Part shown: piece by piece, positions 45,533-54,491 of the stretch
Layout of the letters: every line of letters begins with the position of its first letter
Numbering within the stretch: the stretch's first letter is position 1
Assembly: GCF_008017545.1 (NCBI RefSeq)
Contig: NZ_VRTZ01000003.1
Location: 161,315 to 225,314, forward strand
Direction of reading: 5' to 3'
From: Homoserinibacter sp. GY 40078
GTDB taxonomy: Bacteria > Actinomycetota > Actinomycetes > Actinomycetales > Microbacteriaceae
Length of the DNA stretch: 64,000 nucleotides
The notes under the pieces: model-generated
Databases searched by the model: none
Told to the model about the DNA's origin: nothing
What the model saw: the letters and a program-made list of their open reading frames with translations, nothing else
Position numbers and translations under genes: made by a program

Positions 45533-47979
45533 CTGACCCCATCCGATCCGACGACCCGCGCCTGCGGGCCCTCCTCGAACGTCTCGACCTGGAGGAGAAG
45601 GTGCTTCTGCTCACGGGTCGCGACTTCTGGACGACCTGGCCGCTCGAGAAGATCGGGCTGCGCCGGATGCTGCTCTCCGACGGGCCCGCGGGTGTGCGTG
45701 GCGAGCACTGGGATGAGCGCGATCCCTCGCTCAACCTGCCCTCCGGCACGGCGCTCGGGGCGAGCTGGGATCCGGAGCTGGCCCACCGCTACGGGGCGAT
45801 CGCGGCCGCCGAGGCGCGGCGGAAGGGCGTGGACGTCGTACTCGGCCCGACGATCAACCTGCACCGATCACCCCTCGGCGGGCGTCACTTCGAGGCGTTC
45901 AGCGAGGATCCGGTGCTCACCGCCGAGCTCGCTGCCGCCTATGTCGACGGGGTGCAGAGCAACGGCGTCGCCGCGACACCGAAGCACTACGTGGCCAACG
46001 ACTTCGAGACCGATCGCTTCACGGTCGACGTGCGGGTCGAGGAACGCGCTCTGCGCGAGCTGTACCTCCTCGCCTTCGAGAAGGCGGTGACCGAGGCCCA
46101 CGCCTGGGTTGTGATGAGCGCCTACAACGGCATCAACGGTGCAACCGCCACCGAGAACGATCTGCTCGAGACGCCGCTCAACTCCGAGTGGGGGTTCGAT
46201 GGCGTCGTGGTGAGCGACTGGACGGCCGTGCGGAGCATCGAGAGCGCCCGCCACGCTCAGGATCTCGTGATGCCCGGACCCGCGGGTCCCTGGGGCGACG
46301 CTCTTGTCGAGGCGGTGCGCGACGGGCGGGTTCCGCTCGACGCGGTCGATCGCAAGGTGCTGCGGCTTCTCGCGCTCGCGGCACGTGTGGGAGCCCTCGA
46401 GGGCTTCGGCGCGCCCGTCTCGCCGGCCGAACCCGCCGAGGACGGCATCGCCTTCGCACGGCACGCCGCGGCCGAGGGGATGGTGCTGGTCGCCAACGAC
46501 GGCGTCCTCCCCGTCGTCGACGCACCCGCGCGGATCGCGGTCATCGGTCACAACGCCACCGTCGCGCGCACCCAGGGCGGCGGAAGCGCGACCGTCGTGC
46601 CCGAAACCGTCGTGTCACCGCTCGACGGCATCCGCGCCGCGTTCCCGGATGCCGTGGTCGAGTACCGTGTGGGCGCCGTGGTGCAGGAGGGCATCGCTGA
46701 GCTGCCGCTCGCCGAGCTCACGAACCCGATCACGGGCGACAGCGGTGTGCGCGTGAGCTTCCTCGATGCCGCCGGCACTGAGATCTTCGCCGAGGATCGG
46801 CGCTCGACCGCGCTCGTCTGGATCGGCTCGGCCGCGCCCGTGGAGCAGTCGGCTTCGCTTCGGCTCTCGACACGGTGGACGCCGGCGGAGGGGGGCGAGC
46901 TCGACCTGGGCTTCGCCGCCGTCGGTCGTGCGCGCATCACCCTCGACGGCGCGACGGTGCTCGACGCGGATTCGCAACCGGTCGGAGACGATCTCGGCGC
47001 GGCGCTGCTGTCGCCGGGCACCGTGACCGCACCCGTGCGGGTCGAAGCGGGCCACAGCTACGAGCTCGCGATCGAGTACCGGCGCGAGGTCACCGAGCAG
47101 TTCGCCGGGGCGATGACGTTCGCGTTCGGTCTCGGGCCCTCGACCGCATCCGCCGACGCGCTCGAGGCCGAGGCCGAGAGCGCGGCGCGTGAGGCGGATC
47201 TCGTGGTGCTCGTCGTCGGCACCAACTCCGCCGTCGAATCCGAGGGCTTCGATCGCACGAGCCTGTCGCTCCCCGGACGGCAGGATGCCCTCGCCGAGCG
47301 GGTGCTCGCGGCGAATCCCCGCAGCGTCGTCATCGTGAACGCCGGAGCTCCGGTGGCGCTGCCGTGGCGGTCGCACGCCGGTGCGGTGCTTCTCGGGTGG
47401 TTCGGCGGCCAGGAGTTCGGGAATGCGCTGGGTGACGTTCTCACCGGACGCGCGGAGCCGGGCGGGCGGCTCCCGACCACCTGGGCGGATCAGCAGACCG
47501 ATGTGCCCGTCATCGATGTCACGCCGCGAGACGGGGTGGTCGAGTATCGCGAGGGCATTCATATCGGATATCGGGCGTGGATTCGTGAAGGTCGCACTCC
47601 CGCATTCCCCTTCGGATTCGGCCTGGGCTATACGAGCTGGCAGCGAGTGGGGTCATTTGTCGAGGCCGCGAGCGACGAATTCGACGGGTTCGTGGTCGAG
47701 GTCCGACTTCGAAATTCCGGAGACCGTGCGGGAAAGCAGGTCGTTCAGGTCTATGCGTCTCGTACCGAGAGTGCGGTGGATCGCCCGGCTCGGTGGCTCG
47801 TCGGGTGGGGCGTCGTCCGCGCCGGTGCCGGCGAGCACGCAATCTGCAGGATTCATATTCCGCGGCGGGCGTTTGCGCACTGGGACGGCGAGTGGCGTTA
47901 CGAAGCGGGGGTATTCGAGTTGAGCATCGGATTCGACGTCACCGACACGCTTGCGGCGCATACCGTCGCTATCGCGTGA
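45529..47979 (+). CDS. Glycoside hydrolase family 3, beta-glucosidase type, with PA14 insert
   Basis: The 816-residue enzyme has the GH3 barrel with nucleophile D230 in GVVVSDWTA, LSDGPAGVRGEHW, GPTINLHRSPLGGRHFEAFSED and the KHYVANDFE substrate loop. A PA14-like insert (about 395-545) and a fibronectin-like C-terminus follow. No signal peptide is present, so it trims an imported glycoside. It starts as GTGA overlapping the carboxyltransferase stop. The last 150 codons use noticeably more A/T-ending codons than the rest. Confidence 0.95.
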   Translation: MTDPIRSDDPRLRALLERLDLEEKVLLLTGRDFWTTWPLEKIGLRRMLLSDGPAGVRGEHWDERDPSLNLPSGTALGASWDPELAHRYGAIAAAEARRKGVDVVLGPTINLHRSPLGGRHFEAFSEDPVLTAELAAAYVDGVQSNGVAATPKHYVANDFETDRFTVDVRVEERALRELYLLAFEKAVTEAHAWVVMSAYNGINGATATENDLLETPLNSEWGFDGVVVSDWTAVRSIESARHAQDLVMPGPAGPWGDALVEAVRDGRVPLDAVDRKVLRLLALAARVGALEGFGAPVSPAEPAEDGIAFARHAAAEGMVLVANDGVLPVVDAPARIAVIGHNATVARTQGGGSATVVPETVVSPLDGIRAAFPDAVVEYRVGAVVQEGIAELPLAELTNPITGDSGVRVSFLDAAGTEIFAEDRRSTALVWIGSAAPVEQSASLRLSTRWTPAEGGELDLGFAAVGRARITLDGATVLDADSQPVGDDLGAALLSPGTVTAPVRVEAGHSYELAIEYRREVTEQFAGAMTFAFGLGPSTASADALEAEAESAAREADLVVLVVGTNSAVESEGFDRTSLSLPGRQDALAERVLAANPRSVVIVNAGAPVALPWRSHAGAVLLGWFGGQEFGNALGDVLTGRAEPGGRLPTTWADQQTDVPVIDVTPRDGVVEYREGIHIGYRAWIREGRTPAFPFGFGLGYTSWQRVGSFVEAASDEFDGFVVEVRLRNSGDRAGKQVVQVYASRTESAVDRPARWLVGWGVVRAGAGEHAICRIHIPRRAFAHWDGEWRYEAGVFELSIGFDVTDTLAAHTVAIA

Positions 47980-48011
47980 GCGTGGTGACAAGGCGGGGTA
48001 CGCGGAGGACC

Positions 48012-48017
48012 TAAACT
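48012..48017 (+). promoter_or_regulatory. -10 box TAAACT of a leaderless lsr2 promoter
   Basis: TAAACT lies exactly six bases before the ATG. GTGACA further upstream is at too long a distance (21 bases) to be a firm -35. Confidence 0.5.
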
Positions 48018-48023
48018 CATCAC

Positions 48024-48368
48024 ATGGCGAAGAAGACAATTACCATCCTCACCGACGACCTCGACGGGGGTGAACTGCCTCTCGGAACACGCACAACCCG
48101 CTTCGCCCTCGAAGGCGTGGACTACGAGATCGACCTCGGCCCCGACAATGCGCGTGCCCTCGCGGATGCACTGGCCCCGTATGTCGCGGCTGGTCGCCGC
48201 GTGAGCGGTTCGACCCGCGCGAGTTCCTCGCGCTCGCGCTCGAAGGGCGCGGATGCCGAGCGGCTCGCCGCGATCCGTTCGTGGGCACAGGGAGCGGGGT
48301 ACACGGTGGGCGACCGCGGGCGCATCAAGGCCGAGGTCGTCGAGGCGTACGAGCGCGCGAACGGCTGA
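48024..48368 (+). CDS. lsr2: Lsr2 nucleoid-associated protein
   Basis: The 114-residue H-NS-like protein binds AT-rich DNA and silences foreign genes in actinobacteria. The N-terminal dimer domain starts AKKTITILTDDLDGGEL and contains FALEGVDYEIDLGPDNARAL. A serine/arginine-rich linker follows, then the DNA-binding domain with AIRSWAQGAGYTVGDRGRI, whose R-G-R acts like an AT-hook. It is probably transcribed without a leader. The gene is next to the A/T-richer 3' end of GH3. Confidence 0.95.
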   Translation: MAKKTITILTDDLDGGELPLGTRTTRFALEGVDYEIDLGPDNARALADALAPYVAAGRRVSGSTRASSSRSRSKGADAERLAAIRSWAQGAGYTVGDRGRIKAEVVEAYERANG

Positions 48369-48397
48369 GCGTCGGCGGTCCGGCGGATGATGATCCC

Positions 48398-49108
48398 ATG
48401 TGCGGGAGATTCGCAAACGACGCCGAGACCAACGAGCTGATCGAGGAGTTCGTCGCCCAGGGCAACGACTTCCGCGACTGGCGTCCGCAGTTCTCGATCG
48501 CCCCGACCGAGGTTGTGCCGATCGTGCGCGAACGGCGGGATTCCGCATCCGGCGAGATCGTGCGCTCCGTCGTGCCCGCGGAGTGGGACTTCCATCCGCC
48601 GTTCCTCACGGCGAAGTCGCGGCCGCAGTTCAATGCGCGCATCGAGACGATCGCCGTGAACGGGCTGTGGAAGTCCGCGTTCGCCGGTACCCGCTGCATC
48701 GTGCCCATGCGGGGGTACTTCGAGTGGACGGGTGAGAAGGGCGACAAGCAGCCGCACTTCTTGCATGGGCAGCGGCCGATCCTCGCGGCGGCGGGGCTGG
48801 CGACCGCCCGCAAGGTCGATGGAGACTGGGTCGTCTCGACGGCCATCGTCACCCGTGAAGCCCGAGACGCATCCGGCGAGGTGCACGACCGCATGCCGGC
48901 CTTCCTCACGCGCGAGACCTACGACGAGTGGCTCTCGCCGGTGAAGCTCGAGTCCGAGGCTGATCGCGACCGGATGCTGGGCATGCTCGACGCCGTCTCG
49001 GCCGAGGTCGCGGCGCACATCTCCAGCTTCGAGGTGGATCGCCGAGTGAACAACTCCCGCGCCGTCGACCCCGCGGATCCTGGCCTCATCGAGCCGCTCG
49101 TGCCCTAG
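48398..49108 (+). CDS. SRAP (YedK/HMCES-like) abasic-site DNA-protein crosslink protein
   Basis: The 236-residue protein starts MCGRFAND; the catalytic Cys2, exposed after Met removal, forms a thiazolidine bond with abasic sites in single-stranded DNA. FNARIETI, CIVPMRGYFEWTG and a late HDRMPAFL supply the conserved Asn, Glu and His. Bacterial relatives are tied to the SOS response. The ATG follows GATGAT by six bases and has no ribosome site. It stands alone after lsr2. The stop overlaps the TAGACT -10 of the riboswitch promoter. Confidence 0.95.
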   Translation: MCGRFANDAETNELIEEFVAQGNDFRDWRPQFSIAPTEVVPIVRERRDSASGEIVRSVVPAEWDFHPPFLTAKSRPQFNARIETIAVNGLWKSAFAGTRCIVPMRGYFEWTGEKGDKQPHFLHGQRPILAAAGLATARKVDGDWVVSTAIVTREARDASGEVHDRMPAFLTRETYDEWLSPVKLESEADRDRMLGMLDAVSAEVAAHISSFEVDRRVNNSRAVDPADPGLIEPLVP

Positions 49109-49118
49109 ACTGGGCGAC

Positions 49119-49253
49119 GCGAAGGGGAGTATCCCACCTCGTCGCGGCCGTCATCACGGGCTCCGATGCCGCAGCCCCGGTCGCGACCGCGGCATCCGGA
49201 CATCGGGCCGCGCGGGAGAGACGTTCGAGATTCGTCCTACCCTCGAAAGGCTT
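49119..49253 (+). ncRNA. Manganese riboswitch (yybP-ykoY type) before terC
   Basis: The 5' leader of terC opens with GAAGGGGAGTATCCC, which carries the AAGGGGAGTA core of the yybP-ykoY class, the Mn2+ sensor. It ends with the CCCTCGAAAGG segment next to the ribosome site. The gap between SRAP and terC fits this RNA with little else. TAGACT (49106-49111), over the SRAP stop codon, is the likely -10. Manganese binding would expose the ribosome site or allow transcription. Confidence 0.7.
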
Positions 49254-49257
49254 CCGC

Positions 49258-50268
49258 ATGCAGCTCGCACTCCCGTTGTGGTTCGAGATCGGCACCTATG
49301 TGGTGCTGCTCCTGATCCTCGCGTTCGACCTGACCCTCGCCTTCAAGCGCCCGCATGTGCCATCGACGCGCGAGTCGGCCCTCTGGATCGGGTTCTATGT
49401 GGCGCTCGCGCTGGCGTTCGCGGGCCTGATGCTGTGGCTCGGCGATGCGGAGCACGCGGGGCAGTTCATCGCGGGCTGGCTCACCGAGTACAGCCTCTCG
49501 ATCGACAACCTGTTCGTGTTCCTGCTGATCATGGCGAGGTTCCAGGTGCCCCGCCGCTACCAGCAGGAGCTGCTGATGATCGGCATCATCCTGGCGCTCG
49601 TCTTCCGCGGGGTGTTCATCCTTCTCGGGGCGGCGCTCATCGAGAACTTCAGCTGGGTGTTCTACATCTTCGGCGCGTTCCTGGTGTTCACGGCGATCCA
49701 GCAGGTGCGCACCGGCCACGAGGACGAGGTGCAGACCGAGAACCGGATGCTCACCTGGGTGCGTCGCCGGGTGAACATCACCGACGAGTTCGACGGGGCG
49801 AAGATCCGCACGACGATCGACGGTAAGCGCGTCTTCACCCCCGTGCTCATGGTGCTCATCGCCCTCGGCACGACCGACCTCGTCTTCGCGCTCGACTCGA
49901 TCCCGGCGATCTTCGGCATCACCCAGAGCGCGTTCATCGTCTTCACGGCCAACGTGTTCGCGCTCATGGGCCTCCGGCAGCTGTACTTCCTGCTCGGCGA
50001 CCTCGTGGATCGCCTCGAGTACCTGCGCTTCGGCATCGCGTTCATCCTGCTGTTCATCGGTGTGAAGCTCGTGTTCCACGCGATGCACGAGAACGAGCTC
50101 CCGTTCATCAACGGCGGCGAGCACATCGAATGGGCGCCCGACATCAGCACCTGGACCTCGCTCGCCGTGATCGTCGCCGCGATGACGGTCGCCGTGGTCG
50201 CGAGCCTCGTACGGATGCGCGTGCTGGCGCGCCGAGAAGTCATCGCCCCGCCTCACGACGACGCTTGA
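49258..50268 (+). CDS. TerC family membrane protein, probable manganese exporter
   Basis: The 336-residue protein has eight or nine hydrophobic helices with the TerC motifs EYSLSIDNLFVFLLI and IALGTTDLVFALDSIPAIFGIT; the paired Asp residues are the metal-binding positions in this family. TerC/Alx proteins export Mn2+, often for enzymes that need it at the membrane. The manganese riboswitch in its leader agrees with that role. ATG at 49258 follows GAAAGG. Confidence 0.93.
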   Translation: MQLALPLWFEIGTYVVLLLILAFDLTLAFKRPHVPSTRESALWIGFYVALALAFAGLMLWLGDAEHAGQFIAGWLTEYSLSIDNLFVFLLIMARFQVPRRYQQELLMIGIILALVFRGVFILLGAALIENFSWVFYIFGAFLVFTAIQQVRTGHEDEVQTENRMLTWVRRRVNITDEFDGAKIRTTIDGKRVFTPVLMVLIALGTTDLVFALDSIPAIFGITQSAFIVFTANVFALMGLRQLYFLLGDLVDRLEYLRFGIAFILLFIGVKLVFHAMHENELPFINGGEHIEWAPDISTWTSLAVIVAAMTVAVVASLVRMRVLARREVIAPPHDDA

Positions 50269-50299
50269 CGCGGTCCGCCGCCGCCGAAATGATCGACGC

Positions 50300-50833
50300 A
50301 TGGACGATCAGCCGCCGGGGTACTTCCCGAACGACGAGCCCGTGCTGCGTCCGCCGTGGTTGCAGGACGGCGACGGTGTGCTGCCCTCCGAGCTGATCGA
50401 CACGCGCACGAAGCTCGTGGGTCGCGGGCTTCCGCCGCGCGATCCCTCGGAGCCCGTGTTCTTCCCGGGGGGTTCGCCGCGTCACAACTCGGTGGGGTGG
50501 GTGCTCCTCCTCGCCGACGGCGAGCGCGTGAGTGTCGACGGCCCCATCGTCGTGGGTCGTAAGCCCTACGACGTCGAGGGGTTCCCGGGTGCACGCCTCG
50601 TCGCGGTCGAGGACCGCGAGAAGACGGTGTCGAAGAACCACGCGATCCTCCTGCCCTACGACGGCGGCCTCTTCGTGCTCGACCTCAATTCGACCAACGG
50701 CGTCGCCGTCGTGGCGAACCGCTCACGGCGCACGGTCACGTCGACGGAGTTCTCGCCTGTGCCCGACGGCGCAGTCATCGAGCTCGGCTCGTACCTGCTC
50801 GGCGTGGACCACGTCGTCGACGCCGACAGCTGA
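50300..50833 (+). CDS. FHA domain protein
   Basis: The 177-residue protein has a C-terminal forkhead-associated domain with the phosphothreonine-binding motifs VVGRKP, VSKNHAILL and LDLNSTNGVAVV. The N-terminal 65 residues, with many Pro and Asp, look unstructured. It binds phosphothreonine of Ser/Thr-kinase targets, which are common in actinobacteria. No kinase gene is in the window. ATG follows AATGAT by six bases, so it is probably leaderless. Confidence 0.9.
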   Translation: MDDQPPGYFPNDEPVLRPPWLQDGDGVLPSELIDTRTKLVGRGLPPRDPSEPVFFPGGSPRHNSVGWVLLLADGERVSVDGPIVVGRKPYDVEGFPGARLVAVEDREKTVSKNHAILLPYDGGLFVLDLNSTNGVAVVANRSRRTVTSTEFSPVPDGAVIELGSYLLGVDHVVDADS

Positions 50834-50874
50834 CCCGTCGCGCTCGTGGCACGGCGCGGCGGCGTGCCGGGTGT

Positions 50875-50880
50875 TATTCT
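50875..50880 (+). promoter_or_regulatory. -10 box TATTCT of the leuCD leader
   Basis: TATTCT is followed by six bases and the ATG of the leader peptide, so the message probably begins at that codon. Confidence 0.55.
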
Positions 50881-50886
50881 TCGTGG

Positions 50887-50931
50887 ATGCTCGCACGGCG
50901 CCTCCTTCTTCGTCGCCGCGACGAGGCCTAG
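50887..50931 (+). CDS. leuL: Leucine leader peptide of leuCD
   Basis: The 14-residue peptide MLARRLLLRRRDEA has four leucines, three in a row (CTC CTT CTT), early in the message of leuCD. It ends with TAG next to overlapping hairpins. Scarcity of charged tRNA-Leu should stall the ribosome there and change the RNA fold, the standard logic of amino-acid leader attenuation, which has been reported for branched-chain genes in actinobacteria. Confidence 0.65.
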   Translation: MLARRLLLRRRDEA

Positions 50932-50952
50932 CCCCGGCCTCCCTCGTCGCGG
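50916..50952 (+). promoter_or_regulatory. Attenuator hairpins of the leuCD leader
   Basis: CCGCGACGAGG (50916-50926) pairs perfectly with CCTCGTCGCGG (50942-50952). The same left arm can pair with TCGTCGC just before it, and AGGCC with GGCCT inside the loop. The folds are exclusive, as needed for a switch. No T-run is seen, so the outcome may be on translation or Rho. Confidence 0.5.
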
Positions 50953-51009
50953 AGTCCGCCCGTCCCCGAGGCAGCGCGGCCGAACCACATCGATGAAGGA
51001 CCCATTCCC

Positions 51010-52488
51010 ATGAGCATCGCGACCTCGACCGAGCCTCACAGCGCGGAATCCGAGATCCCCGACCGTCCCCGCACCCTGGCCGAGAAGGTCTGGGATGCGC
51101 ACGTCGTCACGAAGGGCGAGAACGGCCAGCCCGACCTCGTCTACATCGACCTCCACCTCGTCCACGAGGTGACGAGCCCGCAGGCCTTCGACGGCCTGCG
51201 CCAGGCAGGCCGCCCCGTGCGGCGCCCCGACCTCACGATCGCCACCGAGGACCACAACACCCCGACCCTCGCGATCGACCGCCCCATCGCCGACCTCACG
51301 AGCCGCACCCAGATCGAGACGCTGCGGCGCAACGCCGAGGAGTTCGGCATCCGCCTGCACCCGCTGGGTGATGTCGAGCAGGGCATCGTGCACGTCGTCG
51401 GACCGCAGCTCGGCCTCACCATGCCGGGCATCACGGTGGTGTGCGGCGACAGCCACACCTCCACCCACGGTGCGTTCGGCGCGATGGCGTTCGGCATCGG
51501 CACCTCAGAGGTCGAGCACGTTCTCGCGACGCAGACGCTGCCGCTCAAGCCCTTCAAGACCATGGCGATCACGGTCGAGGGCGAGCTGCGACCGGGCGTC
51601 ACGGCGAAGGACATCATCCTCGCGGTCATCGCGAAGATCGGCACCGGCGGCGGGCAGGGCTATGTGCTCGAGTACCGCGGCAGCGCCATCCGCTCGCTCT
51701 CCATGGAGGGCCGGATGACGATCTGCAACATGTCGATCGAGGCCGGCGCCCGCGCGGGCATGGTCGGTCCCGACGAGACCACCTTCGCCTACGTGAAGGG
51801 TCGCGCCCACGCTCCCGAGGGCGAGGACTGGGACGCCGCGGTGGAGTACTGGAAGACCCTCGCGACCGACGAGGGCGCTGCCTTCGACGCCGAGGTCTTC
51901 ATCGATGCGGCCGAGCTCGAGCCCTTCGTCACGTGGGGCACGAACCCCGGGCAGGGTGTCTCGCTGTCGGAAGCGGTGCCCGACCCGGCGCAGTACGTCG
52001 ACCCGAACGATCAGGCTGCCGCTCAGCGGGCCCTCGACTACATGGACCTCGAGCCCGGCACCCCCATGAAGGACATCCGCGTGGACGCCGTCTTCATGGG
52101 CTCGTGCACGAACTCCCGCATCGAGGATCTGCGCGCCTTCGCCTCCATCGTGAAGGGGCGTCGCAAGGCCGACCACGTGCGCGTCATGGTCGTGCCCGGC
52201 TCGGCGCGCGTGCGCCTCGAGGCCGAGGCCGAGGGTCTCGACAAGGTGTTCGAGGAGTTCGGAGCCGAATGGCGCTTCGCCGGATGCTCCATGTGCCTCG
52301 GCATGAACCCCGACCAGCTCGCCCCGGGCGAGCGCTGCGCCTCCACCTCGAACCGCAACTTCGAAGGCCGCCAGGGCAAGGGCGGCCGCACCCACCTGGT
52401 CTCGCCGCTCGTCGCGGCGGCGACCGCGATCCGCGGCACGCTCTCGAGCCCGTGGGATCTGGAGACCGCCGGAGAGGAGGCCCGCTGA
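51010..52488 (+). CDS. leuC: 3-isopropylmalate dehydratase large subunit
   Basis: The 492-residue aconitase-fold subunit binds the [4Fe-4S] cluster through Cys residues in [12 protein letters not shown] and [33 protein letters not shown] is the family signature. With LeuD it isomerises 2-isopropylmalate to 3-isopropylmalate in leucine synthesis. It starts with ATG after AAGGA, downstream of the leader peptide. The stop overlaps the leuD start by one base. Confidence 0.97.
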   Translation: MSIATSTEPHSAESEIPDRPRTLAEKVWDAHVVTKGENGQPDLVYIDLHLVHEVTSPQAFDGLRQAGRPVRRPDLTIATEDHNTPTLAIDRPIADLTSRTQIETLRRNAEEFGIRLHPLGDVEQGIVHVVGPQLGLTMPGITVVCGDSHTSTHGAFGAMAFGIGTSEVEHVLATQTLPLKPFKTMAITVEGELRPGVTAKDIILAVIAKIGTGGGQGYVLEYRGSAIRSLSMEGRMTICNMSIEAGARAGMVGPDETTFAYVKGRAHAPEGEDWDAAVEYWKTLATDEGAAFDAEVFIDAAELEPFVTWGTNPGQGVSLSEAVPDPAQYVDPNDQAAAQRALDYMDLEPGTPMKDIRVDAVFMGSCTNSRIEDLRAFASIVKGRRKADHVRVMVVPGSARVRLEAEAEGLDKVFEEFGAEWRFAGCSMCLGMNPDQLAPGERCASTSNRNFEGRQGKGGRTHLVSPLVAAATAIRGTLSSPWDLETAGEEAR

Positions 52489-53084
52489 TGGAGAAGATCA
52501 GCGTGATCGAGGGCGTCGCGGTGCCGTTCCGCCGCTCGAACGTCGACACCGACCAGATCATCCCGGCCGTGTTCCTGAAGCGCGTCACGAAGACGGGCTT
52601 CGAGGACGCCCTCTTCCACGGCTGGCGACAGGACCCCGATTTCATCCTCAACCGTCCCGAATACGCAGAGCCCCGCATCCTCATCGCGGGGCCCGACTTC
52701 GGCACCGGCTCGAGCCGTGAGCACGCGGTGTGGGCGCTCCGGGACTTCGGGTTCCGCGCGGTCATCTCGCCCCGGTTCGCCGACATCTTCCGCGGAAACT
52801 CGGGCAAGCAGGGGCTCCTCACGGGCACCATCGCGGAGGAGCAGGTGATGGAGCTCTGGGATCGCCTGGAGGCGGAGCCGGGAATGAGCGCACGGGTCGA
52901 CCTTGTTGAGAAGACGGTGACCGTGGGCGAGCTCAGCTTCGAATTCGACATCGACGATTACACTCGGTGGAGGCTGCTGGAGGGGCTCGACGACATCGGC
53001 CTCACACTGCGCGATGAAGCGCGGATCACCGAGTTCGAGGGCAGCCGGGAGAGCTGGAGACCTCGGACACTTCCCGTCCGTTAG
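52488..53084 (+). CDS. leuD: 3-isopropylmalate dehydratase small subunit
   Basis: The 198-residue swivel-domain partner of LeuC has [16 protein letters not shown] near the start and [21 protein letters not shown], the substrate-recognition motif. ATG at 52488 overlaps the leuC stop as TGATG. The two subunits should be made in equal amounts. murA follows after 33 bases. Confidence 0.97.
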   Translation: MEKISVIEGVAVPFRRSNVDTDQIIPAVFLKRVTKTGFEDALFHGWRQDPDFILNRPEYAEPRILIAGPDFGTGSSREHAVWALRDFGFRAVISPRFADIFRGNSGKQGLLTGTIAEEQVMELWDRLEAEPGMSARVDLVEKTVTVGELSFEFDIDDYTRWRLLEGLDDIGLTLRDEARITEFEGSRESWRPRTLPVR

Positions 53085-53117
53085 CCCCCGGGGCATAGGC
53101 AAGGCAATAGGTAGCAC

Positions 53118-54491
53118 GTGGATTCAGTCGCGATGAACCTCGCGCGTGACGCTCACAAGGCAGGAGCGCGAGTGGGACTCACAGCCGAACGGATCACGAT
53201 CGACGGCGGAAAACCGCTGCGCGGCCGGATCGAGGTGCGCGGGGCCAAGAACCTCGCCACGAAGGCCATGGTGGCGGCACTGCTCGGCGACAGTCCGAGT
53301 CTTCTGCAGAACGTCCCCGAGATCAGCGACGTCCACGTCGTGACCCGCATGCTCGACGCCTACGGCGTCGCCGTGACGAGCCCGGCCGAGGGGGAGCTCC
53401 TGCTCGATCCCGCGAACGTCGAGCGCGCGCACTTCGCGCAGATCGACGCTCTCGCGGGATCGAGCCGGATCCCGATCCTGTTCTGCGGTCCGCTCCTGCA
53501 CCGCCTCGGCGAGGCGCTCATCCCCGACCTCGGCGGATGCCGCATCGGCGACCGCCCGATCGACTTCCACATGGACGCGCTGCGCGCGTTCGGCGCGATC
53601 GTCGACAAGAGCTACGAGGGCATCAGCATCACCGCCCCCGACGGCCTCAAGGGCGCGAAGATCGAGCTGCCGTACCCGAGCGTGGGCGCGACCGAGCAGG
53701 TGCTACTGACCGCCGTGCGCGCCGAGGGCGTCACGGAGCTCAAGAACGCGGCGATCGAGCCCGAGATCATGGACCTCATCGCGATCCTGCAGAAGATGGG
53801 CGCGATCATCTCGGTCGAGCCGAACCGCACGATCTTCATCGAGGGCGTCGACCGGCTCGAGGGCTACACGCACCGCGCCATCTTCGACCGCAACGAGGCC
53901 GCCAGCTGGGCTTCGGCCGCGCTCGCGACCGATGGCGACGTGTTCGTCGGCGGCGCGAAGCAGCAGGACATGATGACCTTCCTCAACGTCTTCCGGAAGG
54001 CGGGCGGCGGATTCGACATCCAGGAGGATGGCATCCGCTTCTTCCGTGCCGGCGAGCTGAAGCCCGTCGTCGTCGAGACCGACGTGCACCCCGGCTTCAT
54101 GACCGACTGGCAGCAGCCGCTCATCGTGGCGCTCACCCAGGCGGTGGGCACCTCGGTCGTGCGCGAGACGGTGTACGAGAACCGCTTCGGCTTCACGAAG
54201 GCGCTCGGCGAGATGGGTGCCGACATCGTCGTGCACAAGGACGGCTACGACTCGCCGGACTGGCGGGTGCCCAAGCGGCCGCTCGAGCAGGTCGCCGTGA
54301 TCACGGGCCCCTCCAAGCTGCACGGTGCGGACGTGAACGTGCCCGACCTGCGCGGCGGCTTCAGCTACCTGATCGCGGCGCTCACCGCGCAGGGGCGCTC
54401 GACGATCACGAACGTGGGCATCATCAGCCGCGGCTACGAGCGCTTCGTCGAGAAGCTCGGTCAGCTCGGCGCGGAGTTCACGATCGACTGA
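53118..54491 (+). CDS. murA: UDP-N-acetylglucosamine 1-carboxyvinyltransferase
   Basis: The 457-residue cytoplasmic enzyme transfers enolpyruvate to UDP-GlcNAc, the first step of peptidoglycan synthesis. RGAKNLATKAMVAALL has the substrate residues K44 and N45. The active-site C141 is in LGGCRIGDRPIDFH, so the fosfomycin target cysteine is kept. GTG at 53118 follows AGGTAG; ATG at 53133 is a possible later start. The stop overlaps the acyltransferase start as TGATG. Confidence 0.96.
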   Translation: MDSVAMNLARDAHKAGARVGLTAERITIDGGKPLRGRIEVRGAKNLATKAMVAALLGDSPSLLQNVPEISDVHVVTRMLDAYGVAVTSPAEGELLLDPANVERAHFAQIDALAGSSRIPILFCGPLLHRLGEALIPDLGGCRIGDRPIDFHMDALRAFGAIVDKSYEGISITAPDGLKGAKIELPYPSVGATEQVLLTAVRAEGVTELKNAAIEPEIMDLIAILQKMGAIISVEPNRTIFIEGVDRLEGYTHRAIFDRNEAASWASAALATDGDVFVGGAKQQDMMTFLNVFRKAGGGFDIQEDGIRFFRAGELKPVVVETDVHPGFMTDWQQPLIVALTQAVGTSVVRETVYENRFGFTKALGEMGADIVVHKDGYDSPDWRVPKRPLEQVAVITGPSKLHGADVNVPDLRGGFSYLIAALTAQGRSTITNVGIISRGYERFVEKLGQLGAEFTID

